This document shows positions 8,347-16,255 of a stretch of 64,000 bases of DNA, piece by piece. Below the pieces are notes generated by a model that saw nothing but the letters and a program-made list of their open reading frames with translations, did not search any database and was not told the origin of the DNA. A program made the translations under genes and the position numbers. Origin of the DNA: Streptomyces sp. ISL-10 (GTDB taxonomy: Bacteria > Actinomycetota > Actinomycetes > Streptomycetales > Streptomycetaceae); NCBI RefSeq assembly GCF_018614575.1, contig NZ_JAGGOJ010000013.1, positions 62,001 through 126,000 on the forward strand. Reading direction: 5' to 3'. Numbering within the stretch: the first letter of the stretch is position 1; each line of letters starts with the position of its first letter.

Positions 8347-10761
8347 GTGGCCGCGCAGGATGCCGCTGAATCGGTTGATTCCGTCGATCGCGTCGATTCC
8401 GTTGTCGACCCCGTGATCGGCTCCGCAGCCGACTCGGTGCGGGACCGTGAGATCGCGATCGAGCAGGTCCACCTCGACCGGGTGTACCGCCGTCTCGAGG
8501 AGAAGATCCACGAGGCGGAGTTCCTGATGAACGACGCCGCGAAGCGGGGCCAGGTCGGCACCCCCGGCGCGCTCGCCGAACGGGACGCCCAGGTCTTCCG
8601 CGCCGGCGTGCACCTGAACCGGCTCAACAACGAGTTCGAGGACTTCCTCTTCGGCCGGATCGACCTGTTGAACGGCAAGGACGGCCAGAAGGGCCCCGAC
8701 GGTGCGTACACCTCCGTCGAGCCCGCCGACGACGCCGTACGGCCCGACAACACGGCCGACATCGGCGAGACGCTCCACATCGGCCGCATGGGCGTCCTCG
8801 ACTCCGACTACGCCCCGCTGGTCATCGACTGGCGCGCCCCCGCCGCCGCGCCCTTCTACCGCTCCACGCCCGTCGACCCGGGCCGTGTGGTGCGCCGGCG
8901 GGTCATCCGCTCCAAGGGGCGCAAGGTCCTCGGCGTCGAGGACGACCTGATGCGCCCCGAGCTGACCGCCACCCTCGGCGGCGAGACGCTGCCCGTCGTC
9001 GGCGACGGCGCGCTGATGGCCGCCCTCGGGCAGGCCCGCAGCCACACCATGCGCGACATCGTCGCCTCCATCCAGGCCGAACAGGACCTGGTGATCCGCG
9101 CGCCCGCCGCCTCCGTCACCTACGTCGAGGGCGGTCCGGGCACGGGCAAGACGGCGGTGGCCCTGCACCGGGCCGCGTATCTGCTCTACCAGGACCGGCG
9201 CCGCTACGCGGGCGGCATCCTGATCGTCTCCCCGACCCCGCTGCTGGTCGCCTACACCGAGGGCGTGCTGCCCTCGCTGGGCGAGGAGGGGCAGGTCGCC
9301 ATCCGCGCCCTCGGCTCGCTCGTGGACGGCGTGGAGGCGACGGCGTACGACGAACCCGCCGTGGCGCGCGTCAAGGGCTCCTCCCGGATGCTGAAGGTGC
9401 TGCGCAAGGCCGCACGCGGCGCCCTGGAGCAGCCTCCGGCGCCCCGGGGAGGTCAGCTCGCCTTCGGCGAGGAGAGCGGGACGCCCACCCGGCTGCGGGT
9501 CGTCGCCTTCGGGCGGCGCCTGGAGCTGGAGGCCGACGAGCTCCAGCGCATCCGCAACAACGCGCTCGGCGGCACCACCCCCGTCAACCTGCTGCGCCCC
9601 CGCGCACGCCGGCTGCTGCTGGACGCCCTGTACGCCAAGTCCGGCAGCGCCTCCCGGCACGACGACCCGGAGCTGGCGGCCGAGCTGCGCTCGTCCTTCG
9701 ACGAGGACGTCGCCGGCGAGGACAGCTTCATCGCGTTCCTGGACGCCTGGTGGCCGGAGCTGACCCCGCGCGGGGTGCTGGCGGCGATGGCGGACGAGAG
9801 GCGGCTCGGGCGCTGGGCCCGCCGGGTGCTCACACCGGGGGAGGTGCGCAGGCTCGCCCGTTCCCTGCGCCGCGACGCCCTGTCCGTGCACGACGTGGCG
9901 CTCCTGGACGAGCTCGGCACCCTGCTCGGCACGCCCGCCCGGCCCCGCAGGAAGCGCGAGCTCGACCCGCTGGACCAGCTCACCGGGCTGGAGGAGCTGA
10001 TGCCGCAGCGCGAGGAGTCGCAGCGCGAGCGGGCGGAGCGGCTGGCTGCCGAGCGGACCGAGTACGCGCACGTGATCGTCGACGAGGCGCAGGACCTCAC
10101 GCCCATGCAGTGGCGGATGGTCGGCCGCCGCGGCAGGCACGCGACCTGGACGGTCGTCGGCGACCCGGCCCAGTCGTCCTGGTCGTCCCCGGACGAGGCG
10201 GCCGAGGCCCGTGACGAGGCGCTGGGCAGCCGCCCGCGGCGCAGCTTCGAGCTGACCGTGAACTATCGCAACCCGGCCGAGATCGCCGAGGTCGCGGCCA
10301 AGGTGCTCGCCCTGGCGATGCCCGGCATGCGGTCTCCCGCGGCGGTCCGCTCGACGGGCGTCCGGCCGCGGTTCGCCGTCGTCCCCGACGGCGGCGACCT
10401 GGCCACGACCGTGCGGGCCGAGGCCGAGCGACTGCTGGCGCAGGTGGAGGGCACGGTCGGCGTGGTCGTCGCCATGAACCGCCGCGAGCAGGCGGCCCGC
10501 TGGCTCGCGGGCCTCGGGGAACGCGTGGTGGCCCTGGGCTCGCTGGAGGCCAAGGGACTGGAGTACGACGCGACGGTGTTGGTCTCGCCTGCGGAGATCG
10601 TCGGGGCCCCCTCCCGGGACGAAGGCCCGGGGGAGGAGTCCCCGGCCGGACTGCGGGTGCTGTACGTGGCCCTGACCCGTGCGACGCAGCAGCTCACGGT
10701 CGTCTCGGACCGCCGTGACAAGCCGGACGGGAAGGGTGTGCCGGACCTGCTGCGGGACTGA
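8347..10761 (+). CDS. helD: HelD-like RNA polymerase motor / UvrD-family ATPase
   Basis: 804 residues. An N-terminal coiled-coil arm (about 30-110; REIAIEQVHLDRVYRRLEEK) precedes a UvrD-type motor with Walker A EGGPGTGKT (Lys268) and Walker B VDEAQDLTP (Asp579), motif III VVGDPAQSSW and a C-terminal motif VI (LRVLYVALTRATQQL). This order marks HelD proteins, which bind RNA polymerase and remove it from DNA, rather than repair helicases. GTG 8347 follows AGGGGG at 5 nt. No rifamycin-associated element is visible upstream, so this is the housekeeping type rather than the rifampicin-induced HelR. Confidence 0.88.
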   Translation: MAAQDAAESVDSVDRVDSVVDPVIGSAADSVRDREIAIEQVHLDRVYRRLEEKIHEAEFLMNDAAKRGQVGTPGALAERDAQVFRAGVHLNRLNNEFEDFLFGRIDLLNGKDGQKGPDGAYTSVEPADDAVRPDNTADIGETLHIGRMGVLDSDYAPLVIDWRAPAAAPFYRSTPVDPGRVVRRRVIRSKGRKVLGVEDDLMRPELTATLGGETLPVVGDGALMAALGQARSHTMRDIVASIQAEQDLVIRAPAASVTYVEGGPGTGKTAVALHRAAYLLYQDRRRYAGGILIVSPTPLLVAYTEGVLPSLGEEGQVAIRALGSLVDGVEATAYDEPAVARVKGSSRMLKVLRKAARGALEQPPAPRGGQLAFGEESGTPTRLRVVAFGRRLELEADELQRIRNNALGGTTPVNLLRPRARRLLLDALYAKSGSASRHDDPELAAELRSSFDEDVAGEDSFIAFLDAWWPELTPRGVLAAMADERRLGRWARRVLTPGEVRRLARSLRRDALSVHDVALLDELGTLLGTPARPRRKRELDPLDQLTGLEELMPQREESQRERAERLAAERTEYAHVIVDEAQDLTPMQWRMVGRRGRHATWTVVGDPAQSSWSSPDEAAEARDEALGSRPRRSFELTVNYRNPAEIAEVAAKVLALAMPGMRSPAAVRSTGVRPRFAVVPDGGDLATTVRAEAERLLAQVEGTVGVVVAMNRREQAARWLAGLGERVVALGSLEAKGLEYDATVLVSPAEIVGAPSRDEGPGEESPAGLRVLYVALTRATQQLTVVSDRRDKPDGKGVPDLLRD

Positions 10762-10782
10762 CGGCGAGTCAACACGCGGTAG

Positions 10783-10809
10783 GGGAATCACTTGCCCGGG
10801 TGGTGCGTT
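10783..10809 (+). promoter_or_regulatory. SigR-type promoter candidate
   Basis: GGGAAT (10783-10788), exactly 18 bases, then GTT (10807-10809): the full consensus known for the thiol-oxidative-stress sigma factor SigR. It lies 22 bp past the helD stop and directly before the structured RNA candidate. TAGCCT at 10809-10814 could instead be a housekeeping -10, but no matching -35 is seen at 17 bp. Confidence 0.5.
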
Positions 10810-10815
10810 AGCCTG

Positions 10816-10978
10816 GTTGTGGCACCGGCTCGATCCAAGCCCCCGGGCCCAACCTTCGTCGCTACGAGCGACCACTTGCCGCGAGGCGAGCATGGCGGGT
10901 CGGTGCCACTTGAACGACATGGGAACGGCATGGAAGAGGCCCGGAGCACCGTATCGGTGCTCCGGGCCTCTTCTGTTT
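10816..10978 (+). ncRNA. Candidate structured small RNA or attenuator
   Basis: This 163-nt span lacks a credible coding frame. It starts just after a SigR-like promoter and ends at a strong intrinsic terminator. GTGGCACCG (10819-10827) can pair exactly with CGGTGCCAC (10901-10909), closing a domain with inner hairpins, for example GTCGC-tacga-GCGAC near 10859-10873. It may be an independent small RNA or a terminator-controlled leader of the malic enzyme gene, whose start is 157 nt beyond the terminator. It matches no RNA family that I recognise. Confidence 0.5.
10935..10978 (+). terminator. Strong intrinsic terminator
   Basis: GAGGCCCGGAGCACC / GGTGCTCCGGGCCTC form a perfect 15-bp stem (16 with the flanking A-T) around loop GTATC, followed by TTCTGTTT. 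It is one of the few terminators in this window with a real T-tract. Confidence 0.88.
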
Positions 10979-11134
10979 CCGAACCGCTTCTCGTATGGTG
11001 GAAAAGAGTTTCCGAAAACTAAATGACCGCATTACCTGCTACCGGCAGGTAGGTGTCACCATCGGAGGGCGCTGCCGGGCCTCGGCCCCGCTGCCGCGCA
11101 GCATCGAAGCTAGGGAAAGCAGAGGAACCCGGTC
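10979..11134 (+). promoter_or_regulatory. Malic-enzyme promoter and leader
   Basis: This 156-bp stretch is locally AT-rich (about 10990-11035) and holds the near-palindrome AGTTTCCGAAAACT (11007-11020) and the inverted repeat TACCTGC-N5-GCAGGTA (11033-11051). These are candidate operator or leader-hairpin sites for the malic enzyme gene. No exact -35/-10 pair could be fixed. Confidence 0.4.
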
Positions 11135-12568
11135 ATGGCAACGGCGCCCAGCGTCTCGTACTCGATGACGGTCCGGCTGGAGGTGCCCGCGAGCGGAACC
11201 GCGGTCTCCCAGCTCACCACGGCCGTGGAATCCTCCGGCGGCTCCGTGACCGGCCTGGACGTGACCGCCTCCGGCCACGAGAAGCTGCGGATCGACGTCA
11301 CGATCGCCGCCACCTCCACCGCCCACGCCGACGAGATCGTCGAGGAACTGCGCAAGATCGAGGGTGTCGTCCTCGGCAAGGTCTCCGACCGTACGTTCCT
11401 GATGCACCTCGGCGGCAAGATCGAGATGGCGTCCAAGCATCCCATCCGCAACCGTGACGACCTCTCGATGATCTACACGCCCGGGGTGGCCCGCGTGTGC
11501 ATGGCCATCGCGGAGAACCCCGAGGACGCCCGCCGCCTGACCATCAAGCGCAACTCCGTTGCGGTCGTGACCGACGGCTCCGCCGTCCTCGGCCTCGGCA
11601 ACATCGGCCCCAAGGCCGCGCTGCCGGTGATGGAGGGCAAGGCGGCGCTGTTCAAGCGGTTCGCCGGCATCGACGCCTGGCCGATCTGCCTGGACACCCA
11701 GGACAGCGACGCGATCGTCGAGATCGTCAAGGCGATCGCCCCCGGCTTCGCCGGCATCAACCTGGAGGACATCTCCGCCCCCCGCTGCTTCGAGATCGAG
11801 GCTCGGCTGCGCGAGGCCCTGGACATCCCCGTCTTCCACGACGACCAGCACGGCACCGCCATCGTCGTCCTCGCCGCCCTGACCAACGCCCTGCGCGTGG
11901 TGGGCAAGTCCGTCGGCGACGTGCGGGTCGTCATGTCCGGTGCGGGCGCCGCCGGCACGGCCATCCTCAAACTGCTGATCGCGGCGGGCGTCAAGCACGC
12001 CGTCGTGGCCGACATCCACGGTGTCGTGCACGCGGGCCGCGAGGACCTGGTGGACGCCACGTCCGACTCCCCGCTGCGCTGGATCGCCGACAACACCAAC
12101 CCCGAGGGCGTCACCGGCACCCTCAAGGAAGCGGTCGTCGGCGCCGACGTCTTCATCGGCGTCTCCGCCCCCAACCTGCTCGGCGCCCAGGACGTCGCGG
12201 CCATGGCCGACGGCGCCATCGTCTTCGCGCTCGCGAACCCCGACCCCGAGGTCGACCCCGCAATCGCCCGCCAGACAGCGGCAGTTGTGGCCACCGGCCG
12301 CTCCGACTTCCCCAACCAGATCAACAACGTCCTGGTCTTCCCCGGTGTGTTCCGCGGCCTGCTGGACGCCCAGTCCCACACCGTCAACACCGAGATGATG
12401 CTCGCCGCCGCCACCGCCCTCGCGGACGTCGTCACCGAGGACGAGCTCAACCCCAACTACATCATCCCGTCCGTCTTCAACGACAAGGTCGCCGGCGCCG
12501 TCGCAGGCGCCGTACGCGACGCGGCGAAAGCGGCGGTCGCGGCTGTGACGGGCCCCACGTCTGCCTGA
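11135..12568 (+). CDS. NAD-dependent malic enzyme with ACT domain
   Basis: 477 residues. An N-terminal ACT domain (about 8-85; SMTVRLEVPASGTAVSQL) is fused to a prokaryotic malic enzyme: substrate region SMIYTPGVARVC, DSDAIVEIVKAI, the metal/active-site segment DIPVFHDDQHGTAIV near residue 230, and the nucleotide-binding VVMSGAGAAGTAILKLL near 270. It decarboxylates malate to pyruvate and feeds acetyl-CoA and reducing power. In S. coelicolor the enzyme in this gene context is the NAD-dependent one, which I carry over. The ACT domain suggests allosteric control by a small ligand. A candidate small RNA or attenuator lies upstream. Confidence 0.93.
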   Translation: MATAPSVSYSMTVRLEVPASGTAVSQLTTAVESSGGSVTGLDVTASGHEKLRIDVTIAATSTAHADEIVEELRKIEGVVLGKVSDRTFLMHLGGKIEMASKHPIRNRDDLSMIYTPGVARVCMAIAENPEDARRLTIKRNSVAVVTDGSAVLGLGNIGPKAALPVMEGKAALFKRFAGIDAWPICLDTQDSDAIVEIVKAIAPGFAGINLEDISAPRCFEIEARLREALDIPVFHDDQHGTAIVVLAALTNALRVVGKSVGDVRVVMSGAGAAGTAILKLLIAAGVKHAVVADIHGVVHAGREDLVDATSDSPLRWIADNTNPEGVTGTLKEAVVGADVFIGVSAPNLLGAQDVAAMADGAIVFALANPDPEVDPAIARQTAAVVATGRSDFPNQINNVLVFPGVFRGLLDAQSHTVNTEMMLAAATALADVVTEDELNPNYIIPSVFNDKVAGAVAGAVRDAAKAAVAAVTGPTSA

Positions 12569-12921
12569 CATACGGCGCGTCGCGGGTCGCGGGGCCCCAA
12601 ACCCCCCTTTAGGGTGGCGGACCATGAGCCCGCGGCCGCACTCCGGCCGCGGTCGGGCCGCTCCAATGAGTCTCAAGGGAGTCGACGGAACGTCACCACG
12701 ACGAGGCGCTGGCGCTTTTCGTGTGACTCCGGAGGGTGCCGGATTGGCTTTCCCGCCGCTGGTGGGGGCAGGATGCTTCCTCGAGGACCTGCGTCCTGGG
12801 GGGACCCCCGCGGGCGCGGAGGGGTCTGACAGCAGACCCGGGTCCGGGGACTGTCCGAGGGCCCTGGCAGCATCGGCTTCGATCCACGCCTCACAGGCAA
12901 GAAGAACACGGGAGTAACGAA
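12569..12921. other. Intergenic region before hup
   Basis: No gene is seen in these 353 bp. They hold a probable malic-enzyme terminator (12630-12652), a C-rich palindromic stretch near 12796-12812, and the hairpin GGGTCTG-acag-CAGACCC (12822-12839), which probably lies in the hup leader. The hup promoter itself could not be fixed. Confidence 0.55.
12630..12652 (+). terminator. Hairpin after malic enzyme
   Basis: CCGCGGCCG, loop of five, CGGCCGCGG: a perfect 9-bp GC stem 62 nt past the stop. Confidence 0.55.
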
Positions 12922-13203
12922 ATGAACCGCAGTGAGCTGGTGGCCGCGCTGGCCGACCGCGCCGAGGTGACCCGCAAGGACGCCGACGCCGTTCTGGCCG
13001 CTCTCGCCGAGACCGTCGGCGAGGTCGTCGCCAAGGGCGACGAGAAGGTCACCATCCCCGGCTTCCTGACCTTCGAGCGCACCCACCGTGCCGCTCGCAC
13101 CGCTCGTAACCCGCAGACCGGCGACCCGATCCAGATCCCGGCGGGCTACAGCGTCAAGGTCTCCGCGGGCTCGAAGCTCAAGGAAGCCGCCAAGGGCAAG
13201 TAA
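12922..13203 (+). CDS. hup: HU-family nucleoid protein
   Basis: 93 residues, the normal HU length. It begins MNRSELVAALADRAEV and contains the DNA-binding arm signature GFLTFERTHRAARTARNPQT, with the arm prolines and arginines at about 55-75. It lacks the long lysine-rich tail of the second Streptomyces HU (HupS), so it corresponds to HupA. It compacts DNA as a dimer. GGGAGTAA lies before the ATG, and a strong terminator follows. Confidence 0.95.
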   Translation: MNRSELVAALADRAEVTRKDADAVLAALAETVGEVVAKGDEKVTIPGFLTFERTHRAARTARNPQTGDPIQIPAGYSVKVSAGSKLKEAAKGK

Positions 13204-13219
13204 GACCTTCGGCAGCGTG

Positions 13220-13251
13220 AGGGCGGTCACCCGGCTCCGGGTGACCGCCCT
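13220..13251 (+). terminator. hup terminator
   Basis: GGGCGGTCACCCGG / CCGGGTGACCGCCC pair as a stem of 13 or more bp with a four-base loop, followed by TTCT, 17 nt after hup. Confidence 0.85.
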
Positions 13252-13399
13252 TCTGCGCGCCTGCGGCCTGTCAGGCCGAGGCACGGGGGCGTTCTCCACC
13301 CGGCACCCCCGCCCAGGGCCCCCAGGCCGTAGGGGAGTTCGAGGCGGGGGGTTCCGGGGGCGAGCACCCGGGAAGCGGCCCCACGGCCCCCACGACGCC

Positions 13400-13432
13400 G
13401 ACGGCCCCCGCGGGAACCCCGCGAGGGCCGTC
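13400..13432 (-). terminator. murA terminator
   Basis: GACGGCCC (13400-13407) pairs with GGGCCGTC (13425-13432) and CGCGGG (13409-13414) with CCCGCG (13418-13423), leaving loop AAC. It lies 17 nt past the murA stop on the complement. Confidence 0.7.
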
Positions 13433-13448
13433 GCTGCGTGACCGCGCG

Positions 13449-14789
13449 TCAGACGATCGGGCCGCCGGGCAGCTCCACCTTCGCCCCGAGCTTCTCCAGT
13501 TTCTCCATGAAGTTCTCGTAGCCGCGGTTGATCAGGTCGATTCCGTGCACCCGGCTCGTCCCCTGCGCGGCCAGCGCCGCGATCAGGTAGGAGAAACCGC
13601 CGCGCAGGTCCGGGATGACCAGGTCCGCGCCCTGGAGCTTCGTCGGGCCGGACACGACCGCCGAGTGGAGGAAGTTGCGCTGGCCGAAGCGGCAGTGGGA
13701 GCCGCCCAGGCACTCGCGGTACAGCTGGATGTGCGCGCCCATCTGGTTCAGCGCGGACGTGAAGCCGAGCCGGGACTCGTACACCGTCTCGTGGACGATC
13801 GACAGGCCGGTGGCCTGCGTCAGGGCCACGACCAGCGGCTGCTGCCAGTCGGTCTGGAAGCCCGGGTGGACGTCCGTCTCCAGCGCGATGGACTTCAGCC
13901 GCCCGCCCGGGTGCCAGAAGCGGATGCCCTCGTCGTCGATCTCGAAGGCGCCGCCGACCTTCCGGTACGTGTTCAGGAACGTCATCATCGAGCGCTGCTG
14001 AGCGCCGCGGACATAGATGTTGCCCTCGGTGGCCAGCGCCGCCGACGCCCAGGACGCCGCCTCCAGGCGGTCCGGGATCGGACGGTGGGTGTAGCCGCCG
14101 AGCTTGTCGACACCGGTGATCCGGATCGTCCGGTCCGTGTCCATGGAGATGATCGCGCCCATTTTCTGCAGGACGCAGATCAGGTCCTCGATCTCCGGCT
14201 CGACCGCCGCGTTGGTCAGCTCGGTGACACCCTCCGCCAGGACCGCGGTCAGCAGCACCTGCTCGGTCGAGCCGACCGACGGGTAGGGCAGACGGATCTT
14301 GGTGCCGCGCAGCCGCTGCGGGGCCTCCAGGTACTGGCCGTCCGCACGCTTCTCGATCGTCGCGCCGAACTGGCGCAGCACGTCGAAGTGGAAGTCGATC
14401 GGCCGGCCGCCGATGTCACAGCCGCCCAGCCCGGGGATGAACGCGTGGCCGAGCCGGTGCAGCAGCGGGCCGCAGAACAGGATCGGGATGCGCGACGAGC
14501 CGGCGTGGGCATCGATGTCGGCGACGTTCGCGCTCTCGACGTGCGTGGGGTCGAGGACCAGCTCGCCGGGCTCATCGCCGGGGCGGACCGTCACACCGTG
14601 CAGCTGGAGCAGTCCGCGGACGACTCTCACATCGCGGATGTCGGGCACATTGCGCAGCCGGCTCGGCTCGCTGCCGAGCAGGGCGGCGACCATCGCCTTG
14701 GGCACGAGGTTCTTCGCGCCGCGGACGCGGATCTCGCCCTCGAGCGGGGTTCCGCCGTGGACAAGCAGTACATCGTCTGTGCCGGTCAT
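13449..14789 (-). CDS. murA: UDP-GlcNAc 1-carboxyvinyltransferase (MurA)
   Basis: 446 residues of the EPSP-synthase fold, the first committed step of peptidoglycan synthesis (phosphoenolpyruvate plus UDP-GlcNAc). The conserved RVRGAKN motif (Lys26-Asn27) and the loop GLGGCDIGGRPIDFH are visible. Cys124 matches the fosfomycin-alkylated cysteine of E. coli MurA, so the intrinsic Asp-type resistance seen in mycobacteria is not expected. ATG 14789 gives the standard N-terminus; the longer open frame upstream is not coding. It is convergent with hup, with two terminators between them. Confidence 0.95.
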   Translation of the reverse strand: MTGTDDVLLVHGGTPLEGEIRVRGAKNLVPKAMVAALLGSEPSRLRNVPDIRDVRVVRGLLQLHGVTVRPGDEPGELVLDPTHVESANVADIDAHAGSSRIPILFCGPLLHRLGHAFIPGLGGCDIGGRPIDFHFDVLRQFGATIEKRADGQYLEAPQRLRGTKIRLPYPSVGSTEQVLLTAVLAEGVTELTNAAVEPEIEDLICVLQKMGAIISMDTDRTIRITGVDKLGGYTHRPIPDRLEAASWASAALATEGNIYVRGAQQRSMMTFLNTYRKVGGAFEIDDEGIRFWHPGGRLKSIALETDVHPGFQTDWQQPLVVALTQATGLSIVHETVYESRLGFTSALNQMGAHIQLYRECLGGSHCRFGQRNFLHSAVVSGPTKLQGADLVIPDLRGGFSYLIAALAAQGTSRVHGIDLINRGYENFMEKLEKLGAKVELPGGPIV

Positions 14790-15078
14790 GAATCTCGCGT
14801 TCCGGAGAGGTCGGTCAGGGGGCCAGGGAAAAGGGTAAGGGGCCGAAGGCCCTGCCTTGTATGGGCGAGGGGCACCTTGGGACGTAATGAATTGGGTACA
14901 ACACGCTCCGTTTGCCGCCTCTCGCGCACCGTCACCGGCTCTCCCGGACGTCATCGCCCGGGGTCCCTTCCCGCGCGGTGCACTCCTACCTGCGTCCCTC
15001 CCGTCCTCCTGCGGCCTCGGCGCGGCACTGTGCCCCCTCGGGCCCCGCGGAGGGCCCGGATGCGGGATCATGTGTCGC

Positions 15079-15639
15079 ATGACCGAGGTGTCCTCGCTCA
15101 CAGGGCGGCTGCTCGTCGCCACACCCGCCCTCGCGGACCCGAACTTCGACCGCGCGGTGGTCCTGCTGCTCGATCATGACGACGAAGGCTCCCTCGGCGT
15201 CGTCCTCAACAGACCCACGCCCGTCGGCGTCGGCGACGTCCTCGAGCCCTGGGCCGCTCTGGCCGGCGAGCCGGGCGTCGTCTTCCAGGGCGGACCCGTC
15301 TCGCTCGACGCGGCTCTCGGCGTCGCGGTGATCCCCGGCGACGAGGGTCCACTCGGCTGGCGGCGCGTCTACGGGGCGATCGGCCTGGTGGACCTGGAGG
15401 CGCCGCCCGAGCTGCTCGGCTCGGCGCTCGGTTCGCTGCGGATCTTCGCGGGGTACGCGGGCTGGGGCCCCGGCCAGCTGGAGACCGAGCTGCGGGAGGG
15501 GGCCTGGTACGTCGTGGAGTCGGAGCCGGGTGATGTCTCCTCACCCAGGCCGGAGAAGCTGTGGCGTGCGGTGCTGCGCCGCCAGCGCAACGAACTGGCC
15601 ATGTTCGCGACGTATCCGGACGACCCGAGTCTCAATTGA
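15079..15639 (+). CDS. YqgE/AlgH-family protein
   Basis: 186 residues matching the whole DUF179 family: SSLTGRLLVATPALADPNFD at the N-terminus, GSLGVVLNRPT and the glycine-rich FAGYAGWGPGQLETELREG near residue 130. The function is not established in this group. ATG 15079 gives the family start; ATG 15070 in the same frame is also possible. It is divergent from murA across 289 bp. Confidence 0.88.
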   Translation: MTEVSSLTGRLLVATPALADPNFDRAVVLLLDHDDEGSLGVVLNRPTPVGVGDVLEPWAALAGEPGVVFQGGPVSLDAALGVAVIPGDEGPLGWRRVYGAIGLVDLEAPPELLGSALGSLRIFAGYAGWGPGQLETELREGAWYVVESEPGDVSSPRPEKLWRAVLRRQRNELAMFATYPDDPSLN

Positions 15640-15711
15640 CCGGATCCGGATCGCCGCGCCGCGGGGGTCCTCGCTCCCGTACCGGCGCGCGCGTGGGTAC
15701 CCTTGGAGCTC

Positions 15712-15996
15712 ATGAGCACTCTTGAGCCCGAGCGCGGGACAGGCACCGGGACCCTGGTAGAGCCGACGCCGCAGGTGTCGCACGGCGACGGCGACCACGA
15801 GCGCTTCGCCCATTACGTCCAGAAGGACAAGATCATGGCGAGTGCTCTCGACGGCACTCCCGTGGTGGCACTGTGCGGAAAGGTCTGGGTGCCGGGGCGC
15901 GACCCGAAGAAGTACCCGGTCTGCCCGATGTGCAAGGAGATCTACGAGTCCATGGGCTCCGGTGGCGACAAGGGCAAGGACGGCGACAAGAAGTAG
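15712..15996 (+). CDS. DUF3039 small zinc-ribbon-like protein
   Basis: 94 residues. A conserved cysteine set (ALCGKVWVPGRDPKKYPVC followed by PMCKEIYE) suggests one metal site. The C-terminus is lysine and glycine rich. GGAG lies 3 nt before ATG 15712. The family is actinobacterial and of unknown function. It is followed by a very strong terminator. Confidence 0.85.
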   Translation: MSTLEPERGTGTGTLVEPTPQVSHGDGDHERFAHYVQKDKIMASALDGTPVVALCGKVWVPGRDPKKYPVCPMCKEIYESMGSGGDKGKDGDKK

Positions 15997-16026
15997 TCCG
16001 CCGCCGCTCGACGGCTCGGTCCCCGT

Positions 16027-16067
16027 ACGGCCCCCGGGGCACGCGTTTCGCGTGCCCCGGGGGCCGT
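16027..16067 (+). terminator. Very strong hairpin terminator
   Basis: A perfect 19-bp stem (16027-16045 with 16049-16067) around loop TTT, starting ACGGCCCCCGGGGCACGCG, 30 nt after the DUF3039 gene. Confidence 0.88.
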
Positions 16068-16143
16068 CTTCGTGCGTTCCGAGCCGTTTCGCGTAGTCCG
16101 TCGGCCGTCCCGGCGTTGCACGGTGTGCGGTCACTGGTCACAG

Positions 16144-16159
16144 AGTGGTTGAGACCACT
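16144..16159 (+). promoter_or_regulatory. dre (DasR operator) for sugar ABC operon
   Basis: AGTGGTTGAGACCACT agrees with the DasR responsive element (A C/G TGGTCTAGACCA G/C T) at 14 of 16 positions. Its last base overlaps the first base of the predicted -35 box, a position suited to repression. Glucosamine-6-phosphate relieves DasR binding in Streptomyces. Confidence 0.82.
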
Positions 16160-16187
16160 TGTCGGGCCCGGCGGGCGCCTCTAGCCT
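16159..16187 (+). promoter_or_regulatory. Housekeeping promoter of sugar ABC operon
   Basis: TTGTCG (16159-16164), 17 bases, then TAGCCT (16182-16187) resemble the sigma-70-type consensus. Transcription would start near 16194, giving a leader of about 60 nt. Confidence 0.6.
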
Positions 16188-16215
16188 CCTGCGTGTTGTG
16201 CAGTACGAAACGGTC

Positions 16216-16232
16216 GTTGCATATTGTGCAAC
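16216..16232 (+). promoter_or_regulatory. GTTGCA-N5-TGCAAC inverted repeat
   Basis: A perfect 6-bp dyad lies in the predicted leader between promoter and start codon. TTGTGCA occurs both at 16196 and 16224, 28 bp apart. It may be a site for a second regulator (LacI- or ROK-like) beside DasR, or an RNA hairpin. Confidence 0.45.
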
Positions 16233-16255
16233 GCGCGATGTGTAGGGGTTCCCGC

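Noticed and set aside
8191..10920. 909-codon open frame on the complement of helD
   Set aside because: It mirrors a gene with clear Walker motifs; long antisense frames are expected at this GC content and the translation is low-complexity without domains.
12624..12917. 97-codon frame before hup
   Set aside because: Poor coding character, no ribosome site, and it overlaps leader hairpins of hup.
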